Shown here: one piece after another, positions 22,001-33,800 of the stretch
Position numbering within the stretch: position 1 is the first letter of the stretch
How the letters are laid out: each line of letters begins with the position of its first letter
Assembly (NCBI RefSeq): GCF_000283155.1
Contig: NW_004454229.1
Location: forward strand, 7,392,148 to 7,456,147
Direction of reading: 5' to 3'
Source: Ceratotherium simum simum
Lineage: Eukaryota; Chordata; Mammalia; Perissodactyla; Rhinocerotidae
DNA length: 64,000 nt
The notes under the pieces: model-generated
What the model saw: only the letters and a program-made list of their open reading frames with translations
Told to the model about the DNA's origin: nothing
The model's database searches: none
Translations under genes and position numbers: made by a program

Positions 22001-22159
22001 TTAGGGTCACCAGGGTTCTATTCAATCGACCTGAGGTGTTACCTGGACCCAAAGGAGGCAAAGGCAATTTGAGAAGCAAATGCAGATTAAGGCTGAGGAA
22101 GGAGCTCCAGGTTGAGAGAAAAGAACCATATCTAACTAGTGTCCCAGCTGCCATTCTAG

Positions 22160-22212
22160 CTCTTCTATCCGTTCTCCTCAAAGGGACCAGAGAGATCTTT
22201 TAAAAATGTAAA
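22160..22212 (+). repeat. L2 fragment, left of the L1 insertion
   Basis: GACCAGAGAGATCTTTTAAA followed by AATGTAAATCA corresponds to the L2 segment that continues at 25285 as AGTCAGATCACATGAGATCT. The L1 between them split the L2. Confidence 0.7.
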
Positions 22213-22868
22213 TCAACCGAGATCTCTCATGAACTTAGATGTAAAAATATTCGACAAAATATTAGCATATTGAATTCAGCAATGTGCAAAAAAATTATAT
22301 ACTACAATCAAGTGGGGTTTACTCCAGGGATGCAAGGCTGGTTTAATATTAGAAAATCAATCAGTATAATCAAACATATTAACAGGCTAAAGAAGAAAAT
22401 TCACATGATCATATCAATTGATGCAGAAAAAGCATTTGACAAAATTCAATACCTATTCATGCAAACTCTCAGAAAAATAGAAATAGAGGGAAACTTTTCA
22501 ACTTGATAAGAAGCACCTACAAAAAAATCTACAGATAACATTATACTTAATGGTGAAAAGCTAAATTCTCTTCCCCTAAGACTAGGAAAAAGGCAAGAAT
22601 GCTTACTCTCACCATTCTTATTCAATATAGTACTGGAAATTATGGCCAGCACAATAAGGCAAGAAAAAGAAATAAAAGACATATAGATTGGAAGGGAAGA
22701 AATAAAACTGTCTTGATTTGCAGACAACATGATTGTCTATGTACATAGCCCCCAGGAATCTACAAAAAAACCCCCCAAAACAAAACAAAGCAATACAAAT
22801 CCTACAACGAATAAGTTCAGCAAGGTAGCAGGTTACAAGATGAACAAATAAAAAATTCTATATACTTA

Positions 22869-23098
22869 GGCCGGACCTGTGGCTTAGCAGTTCAGAGTGC
22901 GCACTCTGCTACTGGCGGCCCGAGTTTGGATCTGAGCGCGCACCTACACACCGCTTGTCAGGCCATGCTGTGGCGGCGTCCCACATAAAGTGGAGGACGA
23001 TGGGCACAGATGTTAGCTCAGGGCCAGTCTTCCTCAGCAAAAAGAGGAGGATTGGCATGGATGTTAACTCAGGGCTGATCTTCCTCACACACACACAC
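22869..23098 (+). mobile_element. ERE SINE, type A body, (CA)n tail
   Basis: Head AGGCCGGACCTGTGGCTTAG, B-box-like region diverged (GAGTTTGGATCTGAG), body AAAGTGGAGGACGATGGGCA then two GATGTTA(G/A)CTCAGGGC units, ending CTTCCTCACACACAC. The flanks share AAAAATTC(T/C)(A/G)TATACT around 22851-22868 and 23099-23116. Confidence 0.93.
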
Positions 23099-23156
23099 AA
23101 AAATTCCGTATACTAACGAGGACTGTGTGGAAACTGAAATTAAAAACACAATACCA

Positions 23157-23341
23157 GGCCAGCCCCGTGGCTTGGTGGTTAAGTGCGTGCACTCCGCTGC
23201 TGGCGGCCCCGGGTTTGGATCCTGGGTGCGCACCGACATACCGCTTCTCCGGCCATGCTGAGGTCGCGTCCCATGTACAGCAACTAGAAGGATGTGCATC
23301 TATGATATACAACTATCTACTGGGGCTTTGGGGGGAGAAAC
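23157..23341 (+). mobile_element. ERE SINE, type B body
   Basis: Head AGGCCAGCCCCGTGGCTTGG directly after the duplication, body GCAACTAGAAGGATGTGCAT and TACTGGGGCTTTGGGG, with almost no poly(A). The perfect duplication AAAACACAATACCA lies at 23143-23156 and 23342-23355. It is inserted in the same L1 as the preceding ERE. Confidence 0.96.
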
Positions 23342-25284
23342 AAAACACAATACCATTTACAACAGCGCCACAGAAAACGAAATACTTAGATATAAATCTA
23401 ACAAAACATGTGCAGGTTATACACCCAAAATTATCAAATGCAGATGAAAGAATCCAAGGAAGAAGATCCAAACAAATGAAAGATATACCATTTCATTTAT
23501 TGTTCATTTAGTGTTTATTTATTGAAACTCTACTGACATAGTAAAGATGTCAGTGCTCCTCAAATTGATCTATGGTTTAATGAAATTCCTGTAAAAATCC
23601 CAGCAAGAGTTTGTATAGATCAGAGAAGCTTATTTTAAGGTTTACATGTCAAGGCAAAGGACCTAGAAGAGCCAAAACAAGTCTGAAAAGAAAGAGTAAA
23701 GTGGGAGGAATCACTCGACTTGATGCTAAGTTTACTATAAAGCTACAGGAATCAAGACAGTGTGGTGCTGGCAGACAGACAGACACACAAATCAGTGGCA
23801 CAGAGTGGAGAATCTAGAAATAGATCCACACACATTTGCCCAACTGATTTTTGACAAAGTTGCAAAAGCAATTCAATGGAGGAAGGATAGTCTTTTCAAC
23901 GAACAGTGCTAGGGCAATTGGACCCCCACAGGCAAAATAATAATAATAAAATGAAAAAATAAAAATAAAAAAAGAACCTTAACCTAATCCTCTTAGAATT
24001 AACTCAAAAGAGGTCCAAGATTTAAATGTAGACAAAAACCACAAAACTCTTAGATAAAGCATAGAAAATCTTCAGGACCTAGGACAAAGTGAAGACTTCT
24101 TAGAGTTGACACCAAAAGTACAATTCAAAAAAGGAAAAATGATAAATTGGACTTCATCAAAATTAAATACTTTGGCTCTGTGAGGACTTTGTTAAGAAGG
24201 TGAAAAGATAAGCTACAAATTGGGAGAAAATATTTGTATATCACATATCCAGCAAAAGGCATCTATCTAGAATATACAAAGGTCACTCAAAATTCAACAG
24301 TAAAAATGGACAATCCAATTAGAAAATGGGCAAAAGACACATAGAGATATTTCACTGAAATACAGATGATAAATAAGCACATAAAAAGATGTTCAACATC
24401 ATTAGCCATTAGGTAAATGCAAATTAAAACCACCAATAAGAAATTGCTATATACCTCTCAGAATGGCTAAAACAAAAAATAATGATAACACCACATGTTG
24501 GTGAGGATACAGAAAAACTGGATCACTGATCATACATTGCTGGTGGGAATGTAAAATGGCATAGCAACCCTAGAAAACAGCAGTTTCTCTTAAAACTACG
24601 ATATAGTGCAATGCACTCCTGGGCATTTATTCCAGAGAAATGAAAACTAATGTTCATGTAAAAGCCTGCACATGAATGTTCATATTATTCATAATGCTAA
24701 AAACTGGAAACAATGCAGGTGTCCTTCAATGGGTGATAAACGAACTGTGGTACATCCTTACCATGGAATACTACTCCATAATAAAAAGGAATGGACTGTT
24801 GACGCAAGCAACAAGTTAGACAGACCTCAAGGGAATTATGCTGAGTAAAAAAGCCAATTTTAAAAGGTTACATACTGTATGATTCCATTTATATGATATT
24901 CTTGAAATGCTGTAATTATAGAAATGGAAAACAGATTAGTGGTTGCCAGGGGTGAGGGCTTGGGGGGAGGGCGTAGGAAAGGCTACAAAGGGTAACACGA
25001 GGGAACAGTTCTGCATCTTCATTGTGGTGGTGGTTACGCAAAACTACACGTTATAAAATTGCCTAGAGCTATAGACACACACATACACACACGTACATGT
25101 GTAACTGGTGGAATCTGGATAAGCTCTGTGGATTGTAGCCCTGTCAATGTGATGGTGCTGTGATTGTACTATAGTTACATGAGATGCTAACGTGGGGTGA
25201 GGAGGAGAGAAGTGTTCATGAGACTCATCTGTGTGTTTTTGTGCAACGTCCTGTGAATCTGTAATTATTTCAAAATAAAAAATA

Positions 25285-25840
25285 AGTCAGATCACATGAG
25301 ATCTCTTACTTAAAACCATTAGAAGGCTTCCCATCGCAATTAGAAGAAAATCCAATTCCTTGCTTTATGTCATTTGCTCCCAGCCTCTCTCTCTGAACTC
25401 ATCTCACTCTTCCTCTTATTAAGCTGAAGCCACGCACATCTTCCCTTGCACGCACTGTGCTCTTGGTGTCTTTCACACCTCCGAGATGTTTCATTTGCTG
25501 TTTCCTTCCTGAAAAGCTCCTCACATATCTCATCTGCATGTCTTATCATCACTCAGCCTCTCCTCAATGTCACCTCCTCAGAGAAGCTTCCCTTTACCCC
25601 TGCCCCTGTCCCCATCCTCCCCCCCAGTCTAAAGCAGTTCCTTCCCCTCTCACACAGTTCCTTTTCTTCTGGCCCCTGCCATTATCTGAATTTACCTTGC
25701 ATCTTCCTTCATCAGCTGTCCTCCTCCATTAGAATGTAAATTCTCCTAGAACTGGACCCTGCTGTCTTACTCATGTGGGCACCATAAGCAACCACTTACT
25801 TATCTCCAGTGGTTTCTGCAGTGCCTGGTGCTCAGCTCCG
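25285..25840 (+). repeat. L2 LINE 3' region, right of the L1 insertion
   Basis: L2 series in order: CCATTAGAAGGCTTCCCATC, AAAATCCAATTCCTTGC, GTCACCTCCTCAGAGAAGCT, CATTAGAATGTAAATTCTCC, GTTTCTGCAGTGCCTGGTG. It continues the piece at 22160-22212. Confidence 0.82.
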
Positions 25841-27519
25841 AGGGACATCCCCTCTCCACACACGCAATGAGCAGCACCTCTTCTCCTCCTTTAGGTTCTG
25901 AACAATTTCAAGAAATATAATAAAAGAGTAGAGACAGGAGTGAAAACATCAGCTTTATTCCCGATGGGGGCTAATCTGGAAGCATAGCGTAGGCAATGCT
26001 AACTGGTTGCGGAATTAGGCAGCCTTGCCCATCGGGTCCCAGCTAACTCTGGGCTGGATTAGCCCCTACTCCAACATCTGGAACATAGGTGCATGCTACA
26101 TATTTTATGAATGAAAGAGGGAAGAAATAAAGGCTATGATGAATTCCTGAGTCATCTCTCATATTGGGTTTGGGAATAAGACACAGAAGGAGGCCTGCTG
26201 ATTTAAGGGCACAGTGTTCAGATGGAGAATATGGTGAGGAAGGTTAGAGACCCAGGTGGGAGGCAGCCTGTAGAAAGTCTCAAAGGCCAGGCCAAGGCCT
26301 TGGGAAGCCGTTCATGGGGAAGCTGGGCGTGGCCATACATCTTCTCATCCCCCTCTATCTGCTCCTTTGCTTAGGTGCCATGTTCGTTATTTGGGGGAGG
26401 TGTGAGGGGGTGTTTTCTGTGACTAAGCCCACTCAGTATTCAACACAGGTACAGTATTAAGCAATCCATCAGCCTTAACAGAGTTTGTCTTTACCACAAC
26501 TCTCTTGTCTCAGAAATAATAAGAGCACACCTAACATGCCTGCTTGTCAGCTACAATAAGGTGCCATATTAATCAGAAGTGGAATTAAAAAAAAAAAAGA
26601 TAATTCATGGGTTACAAACCACCACAACAGCATTTCCTTTAATGGAAAATGAAAGTTTTCCGGAGCTAAATAGATACATTGTCTGAAGCAGTGTGGCTGT
26701 AGCTATGAATAAGAGACAAAAAAAGGGTAATTGTCAGCAGAATCAGAGGAAAGGAATATGGGTTAGGTGGAATATGGGATATACAAAAACATGAGTGGTA
26801 AACAGCCTCCCTAACTCCAGCAACCTTGAAAAAGAAGACCTTTAAGAAAGATGGAATGATGTCTCTACTCTGAACCACCGCCACCACCACCAAATGCCCA
26901 CATCGCCCCACTATTGCTCAACACACACATCCAGCTTTCTCTTGACCATTTCACCACTATTTCTCCAGGTGTGTGTATGTGTGACCCTGAGAGAACAGAG
27001 GAGCGAGAGGTTGCTGTATGATAAACCAGATATGCTGTTTTGGCATAATTTTGGGATTTTGAAGAGCTGTCACAGGTCACTAAGAGCTTAGTGTGCTAGT
27101 TTTTCTCCTTGCTTTCCTGTGGAAGAAGAGCCCAGAGCCTCAGAGCAGCAGGAAAGGAGGGAGAGGGAAGGCAACACAGATCTGTACTTACTTCAGAATT
27201 CTACCTAATGCCTATTTGTAGAAACCAATTCATTGAAAATCAGCAGACCTCTCCGCGTTAATCAGCATTGCTCAGTGTTGCAGGAAAAAAGTCTAAATGG
27301 CCTGACCTTCGAAAATGTCTTTTAGTCAGAAGTTCACCCACGTTGGTGAAAAACGCGAGTGGCATCCTAACCCACAAGAAAGTGTTTTTGAGACAGGTTT
27401 TGGGAATTCATGTTCACAAGTTAGGCAGACGGAAAATATAGGAGTCTCTGAATCATATTGTCATTTAAATTTTTAATTGTTCATCCCTAGTTCCCCTACT
27501 GAAAGGGGAAGGAGGCAGA
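25841..27519. other. Intergenic sequence with a small inverted-repeat cluster
   Basis: Mostly unique-looking DNA. It holds an inverted-repeat cluster (25960-26066), a short poly(A) run (near 26587-26598) and a short CCA-type repeat near 26876-26890. No exon was supported. Confidence 0.5.
25960..26066. repeat. Shuffled inverted-repeat cluster
   Basis: CCCGATGGG (25960-25968) has its exact reverse complement at 26028-26036, and the overlapping GGGGCTAATC (25967-25976) has its exact reverse complement at 26057-26066. The two right-hand arms are in the order that a simple hairpin would not give. Confidence 0.85.
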
Positions 27520-28030
27520 TGTGTCCATCAGGGTCCTGGAAGGAAGCAGACACACACTCAGATGGAATTCCAAAGTGAATTGGACAAAGGGACGATTTAC
27601 AGAGGTAAGGGCATGTTAAGGAAACCACAAGGACTGTTGAGACACCCCGGGACTAGCCACAGCAGGAAGTCTCTGTCCCTCCCTAGGCCTTGTGGGAGCT
27701 GGAGTCGTGAAGGACGGGCTCCCCTGTGGGGCTGAGGTCATGGAGGGGTGCACTGATACCAGAACCACTGTGTGCAACAGAGGGATGGGGAAAATATATT
27801 GACCTCACACTCCTCTAGCTCTCAGTCTCCCTCCAGTGTCTCCCATTAGCCAAACCCAGGGAGCCCTAGGGGTATGGCCCATAGCGTTAGCTCCTGGGGA
27901 CACAGTGCAGGCGCGGGAGGGAGGCGAGTGAACCTGGGGGTGGCAAAAAGAGGGAAGTTTGCCGGTTAATATCAATGCTCTTGGTGTTCCAGGGGAAAGA
28001 AGAATTTGATGCAGCAGATTCCTTCTGGAT
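27520..28030. repeat. Possible unclassified interspersed repeat
   Basis: The opening CCATCAGGGTCCTGGAAGGA and the later AGCCAAACCCAGGGAGCC resemble a common LTR- or DNA-type repeat, but I cannot place it. Confidence 0.3.
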
Positions 28031-28599
28031 ACAACCATTCAGGAGAGAAGGTGAAAGTGGATGAGAAACTTCGTGGTTGGTTTTTTCTCATAAAAAGCAA
28101 TGAAATAGCCCAGACTCGGACTATGCAAGGAATGAAAGAAGGAAGCGATTGCACACTCTAGACTGGTCTCCGAGGCAGCAGGCAGCCCAGATCTGAAGCA
28201 ATTGCCCCATGTTTGGGATAATTTCTGGCCCATTCCTGCCAAAATGTTGCTGCATTTTGCAAGGAATTCAGGCAAAATTTACTTTAAGAGGCCTGGGTTC
28301 TCTGAAAAATTGTCTCAGCCAAAGAAGAGCCGACTGAGCTCACCAGATCTTCCATTCCGAGGACAAGCCTTGTGGCATCCTCCTCCGGGGTTGCTCCTGG
28401 CAGAGCCTGACAGGCCCATATTACTGCCACTGTGTGCTGATCAGAAGTCAGATTGCTTAGAGACGGATTATCTTGCCACCAGGCTGGCTATACAGATGAA
28501 GTTAGAGTTGAAACAGGTGGGTGAGATTTGATGGAAGGTAAAAAGTACTTTCTGAACTTCAGTATTCTCATTCAGAGGCCCTATTTCTATCTTGTTTTT
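28031..28599. other. Unique-looking intergenic sequence
   Basis: This stretch has balanced composition and no repeat that I recognise. The frame open at 28202-28531 plus is short and has no recognisable domain. It could be tested for cross-species conservation, which I cannot judge here. Confidence 0.4.
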
Positions 28600-29079
28600 T
28601 CCGTCATTTACTCATTCATTTATTCAGTAAATATTTATTGAGTGCAAAGTGTCAGGCAGGGCCACTATGTCACTCAATTCTAGACACCCGGACTTGAGCA
28701 CTACCACAGCCCTGTTAAGCTCTATCTTTGGACCAGGGGTATAAGGATGAGTAAAATATGGGACATACCACAATGTACAAAATTAGGAATACACAATGGG
28801 TGGGAGAGACAGACGATAAGCCACACTGCAACAGTGGGAGCAATGCAACGGATACAAATCAAGTGCTGGTGACAGAAAATAGGCAGGTACGCTGCCTGGG
28901 GCAGCGTAATGACATCAAAAAGTCCCGTAGCATTAAACTTGGGTTAAGTCATCAAACATCCATATAAATATGTCAATATTTCCTGGGAGGGAGGTGATGT
29001 TAACTTTGCCCATAAACAATTTTCAGATCAATTTTATAGAAAATATTCAACCTCTTTCTTCCTGTGTACATTTCTCTTC
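28600..29079 (+). repeat. Ancient LINE-like fragment and flanking unique sequence
   Basis: 28605-28660 reads ATTCATTTATTCAGTAAATA and TTTATTGAGTGCAAAGTGTC, typical of old LINE 3' regions. The phrase GAGAGACAGACGATAAG further on fits the same element. The remainder was not recognised. Confidence 0.4.
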
Positions 29080-30655
29080 AGCAGTTAAGGATGCTTAAGC
29101 CTGGTACATCCTAAAGACTTCTCCCTGGAGCCACTTCTACCCTCCACCCCACGTCTCCCCTTTCCCTGCACAGGAAAACTTCTCGAAGTGTCTTCTTCCT
29201 CCTGTCATTGTTTTCTCACCTCCTAGTCACTTCTCATCTCCCAGCTCACTTCATGCTGGCTTCCGCTCCCATCATGCAGTGGAAATGGTCCTCACTGAGA
29301 TTAACGATGGCCTCCACGTTGCTTGAGCCAGTTGGCAGCATTTCCATCCTCAGCTTACTCGACCTTTCAGCAACATTTGATGCTGTGGATCCCAGCTCCG
29401 CTTGTTGACTTGGCGTTTGTGAAACATCCTCCCAGTTTTCCTTCTCCTTCTTTGGCTTCTCCTTCTTAGTGTTGTGTGCTGGATTACCCTCCTCTGCACG
29501 ATCTTTAAATGTTGTATATTCCTAAAGGCCTTTTCCTAAGCCTCTTTCTCTTGTCCGTCTATACTCTCTCCCCAGTGAACTCATCTGCTCTCAGGGCTTC
29601 AATGGTCATCTATACAATAATAACACTCAAATATATATCTTTAGCCCAATCCTCTCTCCACAGACTCAGACCCATATATTTTGAAATTTCCACTGGAATA
29701 TCTAAAAAAGTATCTCAAACTCAATTTATTTAAAACCAAACTCATGGCGCTCCTTCTCAAATCTGGCCCTTCTACAGTGTCTATTCTGGTGAATAACTCC
29801 ATTATCTATCCAGAAACGTAGCATCATTCTTCACATCTTCTCTCCAGTCTCCCCAAACACCAAGTCCTGTTGATTTTACTGGAGTATTTCTCCAGTGTGA
29901 TCATCTCTCTCCTTCTCCAACAAGTTCTCCTGACTCTCGTCTACCATCACTTCTCTCTTGAACTATGGCAATGGCCTGCTAATTAGTTTGCACATGCTCA
30001 CTCTTGCCTCTTCTCTAATTCGTGCTCCAAAGGGCAGCCACAGCCGTCTTTTCAAAATGCAGCATGACCGTGTCACTCCTCTGCCGACAATCACTCAGTG
30101 GCTGCTGCTGCCCTGAGCAAAATCCTTAACAAGGCTTGCCGGCCCTGAATGACCCAGCTCTGTCCTCCCACGCTTCAGCCCAGCTCTTTCCTTCTTCCCC
30201 TTGCCAGACACGTTGGCATTCCTCCAGTGGTTCTTCCTTCTGTGCTTCTGCTTCAGGACCTGCGCAGTGCTCATCCTTCTCCCTAGAATCCTCCCTCCCC
30301 TCTTTGCACCGCATGCACTTCATTGACTTTTGGGTCTCAGCTCAAGTATCACCTCCTCAGGAGGGAGTCTTTCTTGAACTCTGGACTAGATAAGGCCCCT
30401 TCACTACGTGCTGTCGTACTGAACATGCATGACATGTATGACTGTGCATACAGTACATGCTGCCAGCCTGTACTTTTCTCGCTTAGCTGTTGTCGGTTTG
30501 TAATTACATGCTTGCGTGATGATTTGCTTAATGTCTGTCTTCCCCTCTGTACTGTAATACTCGTGATATCTGAGTCCATTTCTGTTTTCCTCATTCTAGG
30601 ATCCCTAGGGTTTGTATGGTGACAGGCACATAGTAGGTACCCAAAAAATATTTTT
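29080..30655 (+). repeat. Long L2 LINE 3' tract
   Basis: About 1.6 kb of plus-strand L2: GCTTACTCGACCTTTCAGCA, TGATGCTGTGGATCCC, CAAACTCATGGCGCTCC, TTTTCAAAATGCAGCATGAC, CAAGTATCACCTCCTCAGGA, ending AGGCACATAGTAGGTACCC. Translation of its first part resembles decayed L2 ORF2 C-terminal sequence, with many stops. Open frames on either strand here are chance. Confidence 0.85.
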
Positions 30656-31014
30656 TTGGAAGAAAGGAAGCCTAAAGAGATTTTGTAACCTGGAAGGGCC
30701 CGGGGGGAAGGTGACCGAGGGAAGGTAGGTAACGACATTTGGAATGACTTGAGAAAGATACAGGCAATTTGGTGGGTGAGCCGCGACAGTGGTGACTGAA
30801 CCCTGGGCTGGAGAGAATGGAAAGGGCACGTCAGGGACAGAGCACCTGTCCACAGGCACCCTCTATGCCTCTGTAAGGTGGCGCCACGTGGGGGCAAGCA
30901 CACTGAACTGTGTCAGGAGACCTGCTTTCTAGACCTGGATTTGATGCTAACTAGCTGTGTGTTTTTCCCTCTCATTCTTAATTTCATCTGTAAAATAACA
31001 GGGTTGGATTATTA
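30656..31014. other. Intergenic sequence, possible MIR trace
   Basis: The end (ACCTGGATTTGATGCTAACTAG, CTGTAAAATAACAGGGTTGG at about 30925-31010) looks like a short plus-strand MIR. The rest was not recognised. Confidence 0.45.
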
Positions 31015-31630
31015 TAGCAGTCAGGGTTCTTGTTGCAAAGAACCAATATTGCCTCTGGGCAATTTATACAGAAAATGAACTTATTGAAAGGATATTGGCC
31101 AGCTCACAGGATTACCAGGAAGCCTGAAGAAACAGACCTAGAGAATAGGCAAGAACAAGGAGGATGGCACAGGCAAAGCCAAGGCCAGAATCGCAGTGAG
31201 AGGCCAGACTCCTGCAAGGCCACCGCAGTCACTGTGCCATTGAGCACTGAGCGTCACAGCTTGTGTGTGGTCCAGTGAGTGGTCACTGGACACCCCTGTT
31301 GGCACCATTGGCCATGCTGCCCTTGGGATTGGGATGTTGCTGACTTTGCTGCTACCCTTGCAAAGAATTCCCCACTCTTCCTCCTTCTTTGTGTCATTGA
31401 TTTCTGACTCAAAAACCTGAGCAGATGCATCTGACATCCCTAATGCCATCTTATAGAGCTCTAGCTGCCGGGCGAACTAGGAAAACAGAGCTTCCGAGAG
31501 AGGGAGGCAGGCTCTGTTGACCATCAACCCTCCTAAAATGGAGAGTTCCCCTCGTGGGAATCAGAGGGTTCAGATCCTGGGCAGCAAATCAACATGGAAT
31601 GTCCAGTACTAGGCAGTCTCTAGGGTCTCT
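31015..31630. repeat. Unclassified interspersed repeat
   Basis: Starts AGCAGTCAGGGTTCTTGTTG and TACAGAAAATGAACTTATTG, an opening seen in a widespread mammalian repeat (LTR or DNA class). No protein-coding potential is credible. Confidence 0.4.
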
Positions 31631-32699
31631 CCAGTGCTAACAATCCGTACATCTACCAGCAAAATGAGAATGGATGTAGTCATCACCTCCCCCCCTTTCC
31701 ATTAATCTCAACCACTTATAGAAGCTACAGCATCATCGCTTTGCCACAGAAAACTTTGTTCCATATGACAAGTCCTTGTTTCTAGGTACCTTGGGGACTT
31801 ACTCTGCGTGTCCTCGAGTTATGCGTTTCTTTGAGCCACTGAAGCCAGCCTGTTCCTCCTGGCTTCACAGCCCTAAAAATAGGGCATTATTGAATAGCCT
31901 AATAACCTGGTGAGTGCTCTCAGAGTGCAGCGGGCCCTATGTTGATTCATATTTTTAGCGGGCAGATGCTCTTTCTATTGGAGTATCTATTTTTAAACTT
32001 GCCAAATGTCGATTCTCTCTCAACTGTCAATTTCCATTCTCAAAGACATGCTGGTTGATCTGTTTGTTTTTTTTTTCCTGGCAGAGTTTACTCTCCAATG
32101 TGAAAGGCACACTTCAGTCATTAGTGGTTCTTTTTGGACAGAAGTAACATTTTTTTTCTTGCCCATACTTCCTTCTTATTTGACTGAGAACTAGGAGAAT
32201 CGATGAAAAAGGAATTCTGGAAGGAAAGGGCCCAGGATCTTGGAGCTGATTTATGCATCTTTTTAAAGGCGGTTTCCACCATATCTGCTTCCGTAGGCAA
32301 GTAGCTCCATTTAAAGCAGCCGAGCTGTGCGAGTGAAGCAAGCTTTATAAAATCATTCGGTGTGAATAGCTGATTCCGGCTTAATTTGTTACTACTCCAA
32401 GGTAACATAGAGGTGTGAATATAAAGTAATGTGACTGATGCTTTAAAAACTACCAGAGATCTTACACACCCAAATGAACGCAGAACTCCTCAAAGAGCCC
32501 CCTTTGGAAGGCATCGCTCTTGGTCTGACGTGATCTTTTCGCTCAAAGCTTTTTTGGAATACCTTTTTCAGACCTACCTGCCCAGGTGTGCGTCAGGCTC
32601 TGAGGGTCCTCCATGAGAGCAGCCCTCTGTCCCTGGGGAGCACAGAGTGTTCGCTCAGGAGAAGGTGCTGCCCCCCTGGTGGCGGGTGTGGGGGAAGCA
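31631..32699. other. Intergenic sequence, nothing recognised
   Basis: Mostly unique-looking. No exon, promoter or nameable transposon was found. Confidence 0.45.
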
Positions 32700-32920
32700 G
32701 AAGTGTGGTCATAGTGAGCTGGCGTGAGCTTCGGAATAAGATGATTTGGCTTCAGCTCCTCTTTCCCGCCTACAAGCTTGGTCAAGCTGCTCGATGTCTC
32801 AGAGCACCAGGTACCTTGTGTGTGAAATGAAGGAAATCCCACCTTCCTTGTGGGATGTTGTGGAGATTAAACGCATTAACGTTGCAGAGTTCTGGCACCT
32901 GGTGAAACCTCAAAGCTTAA
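32700..32920 (+). repeat. MIR SINE
   Basis: MIR order retained: GATGATTTGGCTTCAGCTCC, CTTGGTCAAGCTGCTCGATG, GTGTGTGAAATGAAGGAAAT, GTGGAGATTAAACGCATTAA, TTCTGGCACCTGGTGAAACC. Confidence 0.75.
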
Positions 32921-33119
32921 TACCCTCCTTTACTCCGCTGGTCTTCCAACACACTTTGTCTCCAGCCAAATGAGGAGGGTTCAAGTGCTCTTCTGCGTTC
33001 AAGTCCTCTGTGTCTTTATGGATGTTCTTTCCATCCTGCCCCCACTTTTACTCCCCATTCCCCCACCTCTGTACGTCCAAACCCTATTTCTCCTTTAAGG
33101 TCTGTCTCAAATAAAAATA

Positions 33120-33225
33120 ATCCTAATGAACAGAGAGATTAAGCAATTTTCTCAAAGTCTCACAGCTCTTATGTAAATGGTAGAGAGAGGCTTGGGGCCC
33201 AGGTCATCAGAGGCTAGTGTCTACA
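33120..33225 (-). repeat. MIR SINE fragment
   Basis: Reverse MIR core: GAACAGAGAGATTAAGCAAT, TTCTCAAAGTCTCACAGCTC, then AGAGAGAGGCTTGGGGCCCA-like sequence. Confidence 0.55.
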
Positions 33226-33279
33226 CTCTGCAATGTCTACACTACAACATTAGGCTACATTATACCTGTGTGTATAAAT

Positions 33280-33800
33280 GTCTCCACATTCAAATTCCAC
33301 CTTTTTCATGAAGCTTTCCAGATCCCTCAGTTAGAAACACCCTCTTCTGCCTTTGAATCCCATATGCTCCATTTACAAAGCTTTTCTAATGAGACATCAT
33401 CTTTCCACGTGATGCTGTCATCGTTTGGTAACTAGTCTTCTTGCCCTGCTATCCTAAGTGCTCAGTAGGTGTTATTATTATTTTCCTAGTGCTCTTCTTA
33501 GTATCCTGCTTAATCTGTTGTAGGTACATACAAATATTTGTTGAGTGAATCGTTTAAAAATGCAAATCTGGTGATGTCTGTCCTCTGCTTACAAGGTTCC
33601 ATTTACTTTATGACAAAATGAAAATCCTCGACACAGCCAGAAGGTCCTGAGTGATGAGTGCCCCGCTCCACTGGCCTCATCGGGTACCACTCTGCCCCTA
33701 GCTCACTGCTGTCCAGCTGACAGGGGGCACCTTCTACCCCCTTACTCTTCAGGACCTTTTCACTTGCTTTCCCTCTACCTGGAAGGCTGGGCTCTCTTTC
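33280..33800 (+). repeat. L2 LINE fragments
   Basis: 33280-33555 carries an L2 3' end (CATGAAGCTTTCCAGATCCC to AATATTTGTTGAGTGAATCG). A second L2 internal segment starts at about 33556 (AAAATGCAAATCTGGTGATG) and runs to CTTGCTTTCCCTCTACCTGG. The order shows two separate L2 pieces joined head to tail. The minus-strand open frame over 33603-34205 is chance. Confidence 0.75.

Larger units (their letters stand above)
22213..25284 (+). mobile_element. L1 LINE, 3' half with ORF2 remnants, split by two EREs
   Basis: Plus-strand L1 from the reverse transcriptase domain to the 3' end. At 22270-22506 it encodes [13 protein letters not shown] and [12 protein letters not shown], including the catalytic aspartate of RT motif A. 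Further on the catalytic YADD box reads FADN at about 22717-22728, so the second aspartate is lost. Frameshifts and stops are frequent. The ERE insertions at 22869-23098 and 23157-23341 leave the L1 sequence continuous on either side. The 3' UTR ends with AATTATTTCAAAATAAAAAA near 25284. It is a dead copy. Confidence 0.93.

Noticed and set aside
23125..23511. 128-codon plus-strand frame as a gene
   Set aside because: It is a chance fusion of L1 sequence with an inserted ERE; both parts are identified repeats.
30349..30903. 184-codon open frame on the minus strand
   Set aside because: It lies mostly antisense to an L2 LINE, has no domain and no plausible start or splice context.
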